A stretch of DNA of 64,000 bases from Runella sp. SP2 (GCF_003711225.1 NZ_CP031030.1:6561501-6625500), one strand, 5' to 3'; counted from the first letter of the stretch, positions 1 through 9,992 are shown. Notes: generated by a model not told the origin, from the letters alone. Numbers and translations are program-made.

Positions 1-102
1 CATGTATGCGGGTTGGTTTCGGGAGGGGGAGTGAACAGTTAAAATACAAAATTTGACTTGACTTCAGTTTGAGAAAAGTTTCCATTATTTAAAAAAATAG
101 GT

Positions 103-3100
103 ATGAGAGTTTTTTTACTAATCGCCTTGTTTTTTGTTGCTTGGAGCTCTGCTACGTATGCCCAAAATACGTTTGAACTGACAGGGTCTGAAAGCACTTG
201 TGCTGGTGTTCCTATTACCCTCACGGCTAACAATTGTACAGGAAGTCTGCGCTGGAATACGGGAGAAACAAGTACGACCATTACTGTCGTTCCTACAGTG
301 ACGACCACTTACTATGCTACCTGTACTGTCAACGAAGTAAAGACCGTATCAAGCATTTCCCCAATTGTGTTGCCTGTTATTACAGTGAGTTCCAGCACTG
401 GACAGTGCTTTACACCAGGGAACACTACTCTTACTGCCAGCGGAGCACCTAGTGGATTTTCCTTGGTATGGAAAAAAGATGGAAATGTCATTGACGGGGT
501 ATCAGGTAATACTTATATCCCTACGCAAGCAGGTAGCTATACGGTCGAACTTCCTCACCAAGGAGAGTGGGTGTTCCAAAGCCACCTCCCTCATGGTCAT
601 AGTCTTAACGATATACACATGGCTGACGCCAATATAGGAGTCGCCGTGGGCGATTTAGGCATAATAGAGCGTACGACCGATGGCGGTATCACTTGGAATC
701 CAGTTAGCTCTCCTACTACTAATAATCTTCTAAGTGTTCATTTTATTAATGCTTCAGTCGGTTGGATTGCTGGGGAATACATTCTTTTAAGAACCACCGA
801 TGGTGGACTAAGTTGGAATAGTGTAAATAGTGTGAGCACAAGTTATAGCGGATATTATGAGGAGATTACCTTCATAGATGCCAATAATGGTTGGATAGTA
901 GTCAATTCTCCTATGGGTACTCTTTTGAGAACCACCAATGGGGGAGCCACATGGACTATCCAAAATACGGGTATGTACCACCAAAGAGATATTCACTTTA
1001 TCTCTTCCTTGGAAGGATGGGTAGTGGGATTCGGCACGGCCAAAAAGACTACCGACGGCGGGAGAACGTGGGTGACTATGAATCTGGGGGAGACAGGTCT
1101 TCTGAATGATGTATTTTTTGTTTCATCTACGCATGGTTGGATTATTTCTGATGATAAAGTATATCGAACCACTGATGGAGGAAATACGTGGAGTTCAAGT
1201 TCCAATGGAGGATCTTCGGTCTTCTTTACAAGTACAATGGAGGGGTGGTTAACGTCTGGAAACGCTATTTACAAGACCATCAATGGGGGGGCAACTTGGG
1301 AAATATCTAATCAAAACTCCTCGCCATTGCAAGCTATTTATGCCAGTAGTACAACTAATGTTGTTGCAGCGGGCATTGCTGGGACAATCCTTCAATCAAC
1401 AAACTCGGGTACTAATTGGGTGAATACATTCAGCCAAACACTTACCTCAGCTATTTCAAGCATAAAGGCAATAAATGCTACGCAAGCCTATTTAGGAGGA
1501 GAAAATGGCACAGTCTATAAAACCATCAACGGAGGAAAAACGTGGTTGTCTTTAAATAGTGGTACAAGCAATTATCTAAGAGGTATTGATTTTGTGGATG
1601 CCAATACTGGCTGGGTAGTAGGAGATAGTGGGACTATTAGAAAAACAACCAATGGAGGCGCTACGTGGGCTTCTCAAAATGCAGGTTCAGGCTGGAGTTT
1701 TAAGAAAGTACAATTTATCAATGCGATAACGGGATGGATATCGCATTCTGGAACCAATATATTTAAAACGGTTGATGGAGGGGCTACGTGGAGCATGGTT
1801 AGTACAGGTTACAGCATCAACGACTTTCATTTTGTGGATGCCAATACTGGTTGGGTGGTATCAAGCAATGGTATATTGCTTAAAACTACGGATGGCGGGC
1901 AAAACTGGGCAACTGTGCCCTCTGGTACATCAAATTATTTGTCCTTGGTTTATTTTAAAGACATTAACAATGGTTGGGTGGGTGGTGATATTGTTATGAA
2001 ACGTACTACTGATGGTGGTAGTACTTGGGTTGCTCAGAACATCCCTGGGTTTGGAACAGCCAAGTTAAGTATGTCATTTTCTAATGCCAATGAAGGATGG
2101 GTGACTATCCCTTATGACAATGGAGTTTTTAAAACCACTGATGGGGGAAATACATGGGTGTGGCAACCTATTGGACTTTATGATAAATTCGCTCAAATTA
2201 GCTTTGCGGATACGCAAAGTGGCTGGGGACTCAGTTATAATGGTGTTATCATGAAATACACTAAAGTTACGACTCCTTGTGTATCTAATTCGGTAATACT
2301 TAATATGTTAGCACCAGCGCCTCCGTCTATCACCAGCAATAATCAGCAAAATGTACTTTGCAGTGGTAGTAGCATTACTTTAACGGCTGCGGGTTGTATT
2401 GGAACGTTACGGTGGAATACTGGGGCAACGACAAGTAGTATTACCGTAAGCCCCGCTTCAACTACTTCCTATAATGCCTATTGCAAGGATGATAACGGCT
2501 GTACATCACAAGCGTTTATGGGAGTTGGTGTTATACCAAAACTACGAATAGACAGTACCCTCGCAGGGCCGTGCCAAACTGTAATATTGAAAGCAGGAAA
2601 TTTATCAAGTTCAACAACTATTTTTTGGAGAAAAGATGGTGTACCTATTAGTGCTGTCAATGGAAGTACCTTTACAGATGCAAGTGCAGGTAGCTATACA
2701 GTAGAACCCATACTGGTAGGGGCATGGGTAAGCCAAACGGGTGAAATAACCCCAAATGATCTAAACAGTGTTGTTTTTCCCACTTCTTCTTTGGGGATAG
2801 CTGTGGGTAACAATGGAGTTGTTCTAAAATCAACAGATGGGGGAGCTACTTGGCAACCCCGTCCCAGTGGGGTCAAAGAGCATCTTTCAAGTATTAAAAT
2901 GGTATCATCATCAATAGGTTGGGCAGTGGGATACAGGGGGACAATTATCAAAACCATGGATGGAGGAGAAAGTTGGATATCACAAAGCTTGAATTCTGAA
3001 AGTTCTATAAATGCTGCTTCGTTTGCTGATGAATATAGGGGGTGGGTGATTGCAAGTGGAAGAAATATTTATACTACAGCCGATGGGGGTAATACTTGGA

Positions 3101-4728
3101 TAATGAAACTGAGTATATTGGGCAATGTGTTGTATGATGTAAAAGCAATATCTGCCACTACTGCCTGGGTGGCTGCTAGTTATGGACTCCTTCTTAAAAC
3201 CACAGATTCGGGTAATACTTGGATGCCTGGACACTTAAATATAACAAGTGCACTAAAGGGTATTACTTTTATTGATGCTTTCAATGGTTGGATTGTAGGA
3301 GAAAATAGTACTGTTCTAAAAACTGCCGATGGAGGAAATACTTGGATTCCTCAAGTCGTTAGCGCAGTCAATAACTTGGACAAAATACAATTTATTGATT
3401 CAACTACTGGTTGGTTTCGAGGCGATAGTAAAATATATAAAACAACTGACGGGGGAGTGACTTGGAGAGAAGCAAGTGATAATTCTCCTTTTGGATTGAG
3501 AAATTTTTTTATGAAAAATGCCAATGAAGGGTTATTGGTAGGAACAAATGGAGCCATTGCTCAAACGAGTGATGGAGCTATTACTTGGAAATCTGTAGGC
3601 GAAATTCCCCAACGTTTTTACAGGGATATTCATTTTATCAATGATACTATAGGTTTTGCTGTTGGAAATGGGGTTTTGGCAAAAACCATCAATGGCGGTA
3701 AAAAATGGACATCTCAAGTCCTCAATAATAATTACTATGATTTGTTTTTTGTAAATGATACACATGGCTGGATAGTAGGTAGTAAAAACCCTGGTTTTGT
3801 CAATGGTATTTTGGCTACAACTGATGGTGGTCAAACGTGGGTACAGCAGCCAGTAGGTGATATGAATAGTTATATTAAGTTTAATAGTGTGTATTTTTTA
3901 AATACTTACATAGGGTGGACTGTAAGCGATTTTGGAGGAATTTATAAAACTAATAATGGTGGATTAACGTGGATAAAGCAAAATAGTCCTACCCCTCAAA
4001 ACCTTAAAAGTGTATATTTCATTGATACGAACCAAGGGTGGGCTGTAGGAGAAGGTGGAGTTATCATTACGACGAATAACGGTGGTGAGACTTGGAAATA
4101 TCAGAAAAGTACTACTACTACTACGTTTACCTCTGTGCATTTTACTAGTAAGTCTAACGGCTGGGCGGTAGCTTCTGAACAAGAGGGAGTTTATAAAACC
4201 ATTAATGGAGGTACAACTTGGGTTAAGCAGGATATTGGCCCTAATACGTCTACTATATTTCTCTATAATTATAATGCTCGGGTACAGTTTTTAGATGAAA
4301 ATAATGGTTGGATATTGGGAGCAGACAATGCCTTTTCAACGACGGATGGTGGTATTACGTGGAAGAAATCGTATCATTTTAATACGAATACTGGTATGTA
4401 CTTTATTAACCCTACCACAGGGTGGATAGTAGGAAATAATAGAATCATGAAGTTCGAACCCGCCAATACCTGTGTTTCTGAGCCTGTAATAGTAACTTCG
4501 ATGGGGGTTGGGGCACTCCAAACGGTGAAATCAGGAAATTGGAATGACCCGACGGTTTGGAGTTGTGGGCAAGTACCTTCGATTACCCAAAATGTAATCA
4601 TAAAATCGCCTCACGTTATTAACATATCGGTTAATCAACCAGCGAAGTGTAAAAATGTTTTAATTGAACAAGGAGCGGTGTTCAACGTACCCATGGGTGC
4701 GAACTTTGAAGCGAGTAGTTGGCGATAA
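103..4728 (+). CDS. Giant secreted Ycf48/BNR-repeat protein
   Basis: A 1541-residue exported protein. It begins with a clear signal peptide (hydrophobic core to about residue 19, ending TYAQ). The body is two tandem halves. Each half starts with an Ig-like segment (about residues 24-150 and 740-865; both carry the pattern GSLRWNTG/GTLRWNTG followed by T-rich strands and a SYTVE end). Each then runs into many beta-propeller blades of the Ycf48/Hcf136 or BNR type, marked by the repeated motif TTDGG.TW and the strand GW.VG. The last 60 residues resemble the G8-like tail seen in Cytophagales surface proteins (SGNWNDPTVWSCG). I see no classical type IX sorting domain. Ycf48 itself is a photosystem assembly factor, but such propellers in Bacteroidota are secreted proteins of unknown ligand, so the function is open. 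The start ATG precedes the signal peptide directly. Confidence 0.85.
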   Translation: MRVFLLIALFFVAWSSATYAQNTFELTGSESTCAGVPITLTANNCTGSLRWNTGETSTTITVVPTVTTTYYATCTVNEVKTVSSISPIVLPVITVSSSTGQCFTPGNTTLTASGAPSGFSLVWKKDGNVIDGVSGNTYIPTQAGSYTVELPHQGEWVFQSHLPHGHSLNDIHMADANIGVAVGDLGIIERTTDGGITWNPVSSPTTNNLLSVHFINASVGWIAGEYILLRTTDGGLSWNSVNSVSTSYSGYYEEITFIDANNGWIVVNSPMGTLLRTTNGGATWTIQNTGMYHQRDIHFISSLEGWVVGFGTAKKTTDGGRTWVTMNLGETGLLNDVFFVSSTHGWIISDDKVYRTTDGGNTWSSSSNGGSSVFFTSTMEGWLTSGNAIYKTINGGATWEISNQNSSPLQAIYASSTTNVVAAGIAGTILQSTNSGTNWVNTFSQTLTSAISSIKAINATQAYLGGENGTVYKTINGGKTWLSLNSGTSNYLRGIDFVDANTGWVVGDSGTIRKTTNGGATWASQNAGSGWSFKKVQFINAITGWISHSGTNIFKTVDGGATWSMVSTGYSINDFHFVDANTGWVVSSNGILLKTTDGGQNWATVPSGTSNYLSLVYFKDINNGWVGGDIVMKRTTDGGSTWVAQNIPGFGTAKLSMSFSNANEGWVTIPYDNGVFKTTDGGNTWVWQPIGLYDKFAQISFADTQSGWGLSYNGVIMKYTKVTTPCVSNSVILNMLAPAPPSITSNNQQNVLCSGSSITLTAAGCIGTLRWNTGATTSSITVSPASTTSYNAYCKDDNGCTSQAFMGVGVIPKLRIDSTLAGPCQTVILKAGNLSSSTTIFWRKDGVPISAVNGSTFTDASAGSYTVEPILVGAWVSQTGEITPNDLNSVVFPTSSLGIAVGNNGVVLKSTDGGATWQPRPSGVKEHLSSIKMVSSSIGWAVGYRGTIIKTMDGGESWISQSLNSESSINAASFADEYRGWVIASGRNIYTTADGGNTWIMKLSILGNVLYDVKAISATTAWVAASYGLLLKTTDSGNTWMPGHLNITSALKGITFIDAFNGWIVGENSTVLKTADGGNTWIPQVVSAVNNLDKIQFIDSTTGWFRGDSKIYKTTDGGVTWREASDNSPFGLRNFFMKNANEGLLVGTNGAIAQTSDGAITWKSVGEIPQRFYRDIHFINDTIGFAVGNGVLAKTINGGKKWTSQVLNNNYYDLFFVNDTHGWIVGSKNPGFVNGILATTDGGQTWVQQPVGDMNSYIKFNSVYFLNTYIGWTVSDFGGIYKTNNGGLTWIKQNSPTPQNLKSVYFIDTNQGWAVGEGGVIITTNNGGETWKYQKSTTTTTFTSVHFTSKSNGWAVASEQEGVYKTINGGTTWVKQDIGPNTSTIFLYNYNARVQFLDENNGWILGADNAFSTTDGGITWKKSYHFNTNTGMYFINPTTGWIVGNNRIMKFEPANTCVSEPVIVTSMGVGALQTVKSGNWNDPTVWSCGQVPSITQNVIIKSPHVINISVNQPAKCKNVLIEQGAVFNVPMGANFEASSWR

Positions 4729-4732
4729 AAGT

Positions 4733-4864
4733 CTACCGAAACACTTTCTCCAATACTGCCTCAAATCCCTCAAAAATAACGGATTGTGCGGGTAGTTGGT
4801 CGTAAATGCCACCTAGTTGGTACTGCCCATTTTCGAGATAATAGACATGAATTGGTTTTTCCAT
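4733..4864 (-). pseudogene. Remnant of a Uma2-family (DUF820) nuclease gene
   Basis: A 43-codon frame reads MEKPIHVYYLENGQYQLGG and ends in FEAVLEKVFR before a TAG stop. This matches the C-terminal strand-turn-strand of Uma2-family putative endonucleases (a 'vevy.l..g.Y...g.yd', then 'vfeGl...l..vF' pattern). The catalytic N-terminal two thirds are absent, and an in-frame TGA sits immediately before the ATG. The fragment fills most of the gap between two intact plus-strand genes. It is most simply a decayed gene end. A functional mini-protein cannot be excluded but is unlikely. Confidence 0.5.
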
Positions 4865-4981
4865 TCAGTATAAGAGTACTACTAATGCCATACCTATCTG
4901 ACTTAACCACAGTGTAGATTATTTCTCAAAAACTGCCTTACTTTACGGTTTAAATCTAAAGCCGATAAATCTGTTCTTTCT

Positions 4982-7033
4982 ATGACGATACAGCCACCTA
5001 AAGCCAACAAAAAGCCCCATTCATTAGAAATTCATAACGATGTTCGCGTTGATAACTATTACTGGCTACGCGACCGCGAAAACCAAGAAGTAACCGACTA
5101 CCTCACGGGCGAAAATGCTTATACTGAGGCAATGATGGCACCTTTCAAAGAGCTGCGAGAGGAATTGTTTGTTGAGATGAAATCGAGAATCAAAGAGCAG
5201 GACGAATCGGTGCCGTACAAAGACGGGAACTATTGGTACTATTACCGCTACGAACAAGGCGGCGAGTATCCGATTTATGCCCGAAAGTACCAAACGCTGG
5301 ACGCTGAAGAGGAAATTATGCTCAATCCCAACGAATTGGCCGAGGGTCAATCGTACTATAATGCTACTTTCCCCGAAATCTCCGACAACGAAGAAATCGC
5401 CGCTTTTGGGGAAGATACCGTGAGTCGGCGGTTATATACATTGCGCTTTAAAAACCTCAAAACGGGAGAGTTATACCCCGAGGCAATTCCAGATACCGAA
5501 GGTGGAAACTATGCGTGGTCGGCGGATAATCAGACCGTTTTTTACATCCGTAAAGACCCCGAAACTTTGCTTGGCTATCAAGTGTGGCGGCACGTCCTCG
5601 GTACCAAGCCCGAGGAAGATGTGTTGGTTTTTGAGGAAGAAGATGACCAATTCTATTTGGGGCTTCACCGCATGAAATCAAAAAAATACATTGCGATTTC
5701 GTCAGACCAAAATGGCGTGATGACCGAGTATTTGCTACTCCCCGCCGATGCGCCCACGGCCGAATTTAGGTCATTTTTGCCGCGCCAACGGGGGCATGAG
5801 TATTCCGTTGATCATTTTGAAGACCGTTTTTACATCCGAACCAACCTAAACGGGGCGTTCAATTTTTGCTTGATGCAAGTAGCCGAAGCAGCTCATGCCG
5901 ATACAACGCAGTGGCAAGTGGTGATTCCGCACCGTGAAGAGGTGTATTTTGAGGGATTGGAAGTGTTTCGGAATCATTTGGTGGTGCAGGAGCGTTCGGA
6001 GGGATTGCTGCACATACGCGTGATGAACCAGCAAAACCAAACGGAGCATTACCTCAATTTTGGCGAAGCGGCCTACACGGCTTACGTGGGTACAAATCCC
6101 GATTTTGACACCACTACTTTGCGTTACGGCTATACTTCGCTTACAACCCCGAGCAGCACGTTTGATTACAACATGGAAACCCGCGAACGGGTGTTGCTCA
6201 AACAACAAGAGGTGTTGGGGGAATTTAGCAAAGACGATTACCATACCGAACGCTTGTTTGCTCCTGCTCGCGATGGCGCTTTGGTGCCGATTTCGGTTGT
6301 TTATAAAAAAGGATTTGTGAAGGACGGAAACGCGCCTTTGCTCCAATACGCCTACGGTTCGTACGGTTATTCCATCGACCCATCGTTTAGTGCGGCACGG
6401 CTGAGTTTGTTGAATCGTGGGTTTGCGTTTGCCATTTGTCACATCCGAGGAGGGCAAGAAATGGGGCGGAATTGGTACGAAAATGGCAAAATGCTGCACA
6501 AGAAAAATACCTTCACCGATTTTATTGATTGCGCCCAATTTCTGATTCAAGAAAAATGGACGTCGTCGGCAGGGCTTTTTGCCATGGGAGGAAGTGCAGG
6601 CGGATTGCTGATGGGCGCGGTGGCCAACATGGCGCCTGCGCTGTACCGTGGCATGGTGGCTCAAGTGGCGTTTGTGGACGTGGTCACTACCATGCTCGAC
6701 GAAAGTATTCCGCTCACGACGGGTGAGTACGAAGAATGGGGAAATCCGAATGAACAGGTGTATTACGACTACATGAAATCGTACAGCCCCTACGACAACG
6801 TAACGGCGCAAGCCTACCCCAACATGCTCGTCACAACGGGCCTACACGACTCGCAAGTGCAGTACTGGGAACCTGCCAAATGGGTGGCCAAACTGCGCGA
6901 ATTGAAAACGGATGACAACCTCCTTCTCTTTCATTGCGACATGGACGCAGGCCACGGTGGTGCTTCGGGGCGCTTCAAACGCCTGAAAGACATTGCGTTG
7001 GAGTATGCGTTTATGTTGAGTTTGGTGAACTAG
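4982..7033 (+). CDS. ptrB: S9 family serine peptidase, oligopeptidase B type
   Basis: A 683-residue prolyl-oligopeptidase-fold peptidase, the usual length for protease II (oligopeptidase B), which cleaves short peptides after basic residues. The N-terminal 400 residues form the gating beta-propeller. The alpha/beta-hydrolase domain follows with all three catalytic residues: Ser538 in GGSAGG, Asp623 in GLHDSQVQYWEP, and His658 in DAGHGGASGR. The N terminus (PPKANKKPHSLEIHND, then YYWLRDR) is typical of the family. There is no signal peptide, so the enzyme is probably cytoplasmic. The gene stands alone, with a Uma2 remnant upstream and a convergent toxin-antitoxin pair downstream. Confidence 0.9.
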   Translation: MTIQPPKANKKPHSLEIHNDVRVDNYYWLRDRENQEVTDYLTGENAYTEAMMAPFKELREELFVEMKSRIKEQDESVPYKDGNYWYYYRYEQGGEYPIYARKYQTLDAEEEIMLNPNELAEGQSYYNATFPEISDNEEIAAFGEDTVSRRLYTLRFKNLKTGELYPEAIPDTEGGNYAWSADNQTVFYIRKDPETLLGYQVWRHVLGTKPEEDVLVFEEEDDQFYLGLHRMKSKKYIAISSDQNGVMTEYLLLPADAPTAEFRSFLPRQRGHEYSVDHFEDRFYIRTNLNGAFNFCLMQVAEAAHADTTQWQVVIPHREEVYFEGLEVFRNHLVVQERSEGLLHIRVMNQQNQTEHYLNFGEAAYTAYVGTNPDFDTTTLRYGYTSLTTPSSTFDYNMETRERVLLKQQEVLGEFSKDDYHTERLFAPARDGALVPISVVYKKGFVKDGNAPLLQYAYGSYGYSIDPSFSAARLSLLNRGFAFAICHIRGGQEMGRNWYENGKMLHKKNTFTDFIDCAQFLIQEKWTSSAGLFAMGGSAGGLLMGAVANMAPALYRGMVAQVAFVDVVTTMLDESIPLTTGEYEEWGNPNEQVYYDYMKSYSPYDNVTAQAYPNMLVTTGLHDSQVQYWEPAKWVAKLRELKTDDNLLLFHCDMDAGHGGASGRFKRLKDIALEYAFMLSLVN

Positions 7034-7044
7034 GAAGGAGGCTG

Positions 7045-7391
7045 TTAAATCCTTCTTTTCCTCATTTTTTGGGTTGTAAGGGTAGTAAAACAGCCCTGTA
7101 ATTCTGGAAGGCGTTGTTGTAGAAGATTAGTCAGAATAGCTTTGATTTGTTCAGTTTCCTTAAAATGATAACGTAACAATAAAACGCTGACCCCTTCGAC
7201 ATGGTGAGAGAAGCCCCATTCACCAAAGTCTTTATCTTCAGTCAATATAATTCTAGGGGGAGTTCGGGAAAATTCAATAATTTCTTCGTCCCGAATTCCC
7301 TATTCATTTCATAAACAGAATAGACGTCGATACCTATTGCTCTAATCGCCTCAATAAGTTGATGATCAATATTTTCATCTGCTAAAATCAT
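7045..7391 (-). pseudogene. DUF5615 PIN-like toxin gene, frameshifted
   Basis: The start ATG (7391-7389) overlaps the TGA stop of the DUF433 gene. The first frame reads MILADENIDHQLIEAI and continues through YSVYEMNREFG. After that the DUF5615 pattern continues one frame over, as DEEIIEFSRTPPRIILTEDKD and on to the stop at 7045. The break lies at about 7288-7296 and is explained by the loss of one base: restoring it gives a protein of 115 residues, the usual DUF5615 length. DUF5615 proteins are PIN-like (Mut7-C-like) predicted RNases; their acidic residues (D5, the EE pair, D of TEDKDF) are all present but split between frames. As written the toxin cannot be made without frameshifting. A sequencing error is the alternative. 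Confidence 0.7.
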
Positions 7392-7618
7392 GCTGCCGAA
7401 ACAATAGGTTCTTCATTGGCAATAACGTCAGCTGCATATTGGTAAACAGCATGAATATCCTCGTTGGTCAGACTAGGATACATGGCTAATAAATCATCAA
7501 GGGTAGCACCTTGAGATAATTTACGCAAAATCAGTTCGACAGTAATACGAGTTCCCTTGATGGTGGGTTTTCCCAGCATTAGTTCATGGTTTGAAACAAT
7601 ACGTTCTTGGTAAGTCAT
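7388..7618 (-). CDS. DUF433 family antitoxin
   Basis: A 76-residue protein with the full DUF433 pattern: an N-terminal strand (RIVSNHELMLGKPTIKGTRI), a helix-turn-helix-like middle (LILRKLSQGATLDDLLAMYP) and LTNEDIHAVYQYAAD. DUF433 proteins are VapB-like DNA-binding antitoxins encoded directly upstream of DUF5615 PIN-like toxins. That is the arrangement here, with a 4-nt ATGA overlap. Because the partner toxin is frameshifted, the antitoxin may be the surviving half of a decaying pair. It may also still repress the shared promoter, which should lie in the short gap before recQ's end. Confidence 0.85.
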   Translation of the reverse strand: MTYQERIVSNHELMLGKPTIKGTRITVELILRKLSQGATLDDLLAMYPSLTNEDIHAVYQYAADVIANEEPIVSAA

Positions 7619-7652
7619 TTTGCAGTCGGTTTTTACAAATATACATAATTAC

Positions 7653-9800
7653 CTAATTTCTTTTCCCCCACAAAGCCAACGCAATTCGTAGCTTATAATA
7701 CTCATAATGGCCTTCTAAATGCTCAAAAAGCGGTTTGAGGGCAGCCTGGGAGGCGATGCCCAAAGCTTCGGCGGCCTCGGTAATGGCTCGGTACTCGTTT
7801 TTGGTGAGGTACTGCCAAAGGTCAATTTCTTGTCCGTCTTCGTAGAGTTTGGCTAGGTGCGAATAAATCGTCAACTCGTTCAAATTCCGTCGCTGCGCGA
7901 TTTGCTGAGGTGAAAGCCCTTGCTTGTACAAATCGTGGGTTTCGATGTAGGTCATTCCACTGACGATGCGGGTGCCTGGTGCGGTTTTCTCGCGGGCATA
8001 TTCCAAAATCTCGTTGATAAAAGCCTCGCCGTAGTGCGCTACTTTGGCCTCGCCTACCCCCGAAACTTGAAGCATCTGAATACGGTTGACGGGGCGTTTT
8101 TCGGCCATGTCCGAGAGCGTGGCATCGGAAAAGACCACAAAAGGCGGCACATTTTCTTCTTCGGCTAAGCGTTTGCGCACCTTGCGTAGGCGTTCAAAGA
8201 GTTCATCGCGGATGATTTCTTTCTTGGTCTTGACGGGCTCTGCTTGTTCTTCTTGGCGTTTGCGTTTTTCTTCGTACGACTCAAAACGTACCAATTCCAC
8301 CTTACGCTCACCGCGCAAAACGCGCCACGAAATCTCGTTGAGTTTCAGCGAGTGCGCTTCGTCGTAGGCCACGTCCATAACACCCGAATTGAGCATTTGG
8401 GTCAAGTATTCGGCCCACTCTTCGGCGCGGAGGTCGCGGCCTACGCCAAAGGTTTTGATTTTATCGTATCCTCGCTCCGTAACGCTACGGTTGTGCGAAC
8501 CCCGCAAAACATCAACCAGCATCCCCATCGCTATTTTTTGGTCGGTACGGGCAATGGCCGACAAGGCTTTTTGGGCTGATACCGTGGCGTCGAATTTGGA
8601 ACGGGGGTTGCGGCACACGTCGCAGTTGCCACAATCGCGTTCGACGGTTTCGTTGAAATAACTCAACAAAATACGGCGGCGGCAGTGGTCGGCTTCGGCG
8701 TATTGTTTCATGCGGTCGAGCTTGGCAAACTGAATGTCTTTCATGTGTTGCGGCAACTCCGAATTTTCAATCATGTCGCGGCGCATAATCCAATCGGCAA
8801 AGCTGTAAAACAACATCGTCGTCGATTTGAGGCCGTCGCGGCCTGCCCGCCCAATCTCTTGGTAAAAACTTTCGACGTTGCTGGGCATGTTGTAATGGAT
8901 AATCCAGCGCACGTTCGATTTATCAATCCCCATTCCAAACGCTACCGTCGCTACCATGACCTGCACGTCGTCGCGCAGGAACGCATCCTGTACGGCAGAA
9001 CGGTCTTCGGCGGGCATTTTGGCGTGGTAAAAGCGGGCATTGATGCCTTTGGCGCGTAGTTTGAGGGCAATGTCTTCGGTGGTTTTTCGGGCGAGGCAGT
9101 AAATAATCCCCGACTGATTGGGGTGGTCGTGGATGAACTGCTCGATGACTTTGATTCGGTTGCGTCCTGGCAAAACGTTCAGCGAGAGGTTGGGACGGTC
9201 AAACGATGCCTCAAAAACGCGCGCGTCGGGAATACCCAATTGTTTCAGCACGTCGCGACGCGTGACGCGGTCGGCGGTGGCGGTGAGGGCAATCATCGGC
9301 ACGTCGGGGAAGGCCGTTTTTAGGACGTGGAGTTGGGTATATTCGGGACGAAAATCGTGGCCCCATACCGAGACGCAGTGCGATTCGTCCACGGCTAACA
9401 GGTTGACTTTTAGACCTCGAACAAAATCCATGCAACTAGGCGTAAGCAGTTTTTCGGGGGCGATGTACAGCAGCTTGACTTCGCCCGCGTAACATTGCCG
9501 TTCGATGGCGTATTGTTCGCTGCTGCTGAGGGTGCTATTGAGGTAGGCCGCGCCTACGCCGTTGCCTCGCAGGGCCTGCACTTGGTCTTTCATGAGGGCA
9601 ATCAGCGGCGACACCACAATCGTGAGTCCCTCGGTCATGAGGGCGGGCACTTGATAACACACAGATTTTCCGCCACCCGTGGGCATCAGCACCATACAAT
9701 CGTTTCCTGCCGATACCCAATCAATAATTTCCGCTTGCAGTGGCCGAAAAGTGTCGTACCCGAAATACTGTTTTAAAATTTGTTCTTTGGTTTGTCTCAT
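7653..9800 (-). CDS. recQ: ATP-dependent DNA helicase RecQ
   Basis: A 715-residue SF2 3'-5' DNA helicase of RecQ type, acting in recombination and replication-fork repair. The Walker A motif (MPTGGGKS, about residues 39-46) and the DEAH-type box written DESH (VDESHC) lie in the first RecA lobe. The second lobe has FGMGIDKSNVRWI and the arginine-finger motif QEIGRAGRDG. The RecQ C-terminal zinc site is visible as CRRRILLSYF and CGNCDVC. An HRDC domain follows, and the last 100 residues contain a helix-turn-helix of the kind that ends many Bacteroidota RecQ proteins (YKQGLSPQQIAQRRNLNELT). Length and motif set are normal. It sits between a broken toxin-antitoxin pair and the Ssp island but is transcribed away from the island. 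I take it as chromosomal rather than part of the defence system. Confidence 0.95.
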   Translation of the reverse strand: MRQTKEQILKQYFGYDTFRPLQAEIIDWVSAGNDCMVLMPTGGGKSVCYQVPALMTEGLTIVVSPLIALMKDQVQALRGNGVGAAYLNSTLSSSEQYAIERQCYAGEVKLLYIAPEKLLTPSCMDFVRGLKVNLLAVDESHCVSVWGHDFRPEYTQLHVLKTAFPDVPMIALTATADRVTRRDVLKQLGIPDARVFEASFDRPNLSLNVLPGRNRIKVIEQFIHDHPNQSGIIYCLARKTTEDIALKLRAKGINARFYHAKMPAEDRSAVQDAFLRDDVQVMVATVAFGMGIDKSNVRWIIHYNMPSNVESFYQEIGRAGRDGLKSTTMLFYSFADWIMRRDMIENSELPQHMKDIQFAKLDRMKQYAEADHCRRRILLSYFNETVERDCGNCDVCRNPRSKFDATVSAQKALSAIARTDQKIAMGMLVDVLRGSHNRSVTERGYDKIKTFGVGRDLRAEEWAEYLTQMLNSGVMDVAYDEAHSLKLNEISWRVLRGERKVELVRFESYEEKRKRQEEQAEPVKTKKEIIRDELFERLRKVRKRLAEEENVPPFVVFSDATLSDMAEKRPVNRIQMLQVSGVGEAKVAHYGEAFINEILEYAREKTAPGTRIVSGMTYIETHDLYKQGLSPQQIAQRRNLNELTIYSHLAKLYEDGQEIDLWQYLTKNEYRAITEAAEALGIASQAALKPLFEHLEGHYEYYKLRIALALWGKRN

Positions 9801-9943
9801 ATTGCGGTGTTTTCTTACCAGACCACACTGTTACATCAAGTCGTTGACTGATAAAAAGCTACAAAGTAACCAGTAAGGCTAGATAAAGACAATAGAAAGA
9901 AGACAATGGGACGTCTGAAGTTTCAAAAATCCATCGTATAACA

Positions 9944-9975
9944 TTTGTATTAGTTTAAGGATAAAGTTAGTTTTG
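9944..9975 (+). promoter_or_regulatory. Bacteroidota-type promoter of the helicase operon
   Basis: TTTG at 9944-9947 (-33 element) and TAGTTTTG at 9968-9975 (-7 element, consensus TAnnTTTG) are separated by 20 nt, the preferred spacing of the Bacteroidota primary sigma factor. Transcription would start a few bases after 9975. The GTG at 9975 is therefore part of the promoter, and the ATG at 9993 must be the start codon, with a leader of roughly 10 nt. This promoter is expected to serve all five genes down to 15535. Confidence 0.65.
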
Positions 9976-9992
9976 TGGTAAAGGTTTTGCAA

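Noticed and set aside
5846-6811. A 321-codon open frame on the minus strand across the oligopeptidase gene
   Set aside because: It is the antisense of a fully supported S9 peptidase with all catalytic residues; the antisense product is rich in Arg/His/Val and has no domain.
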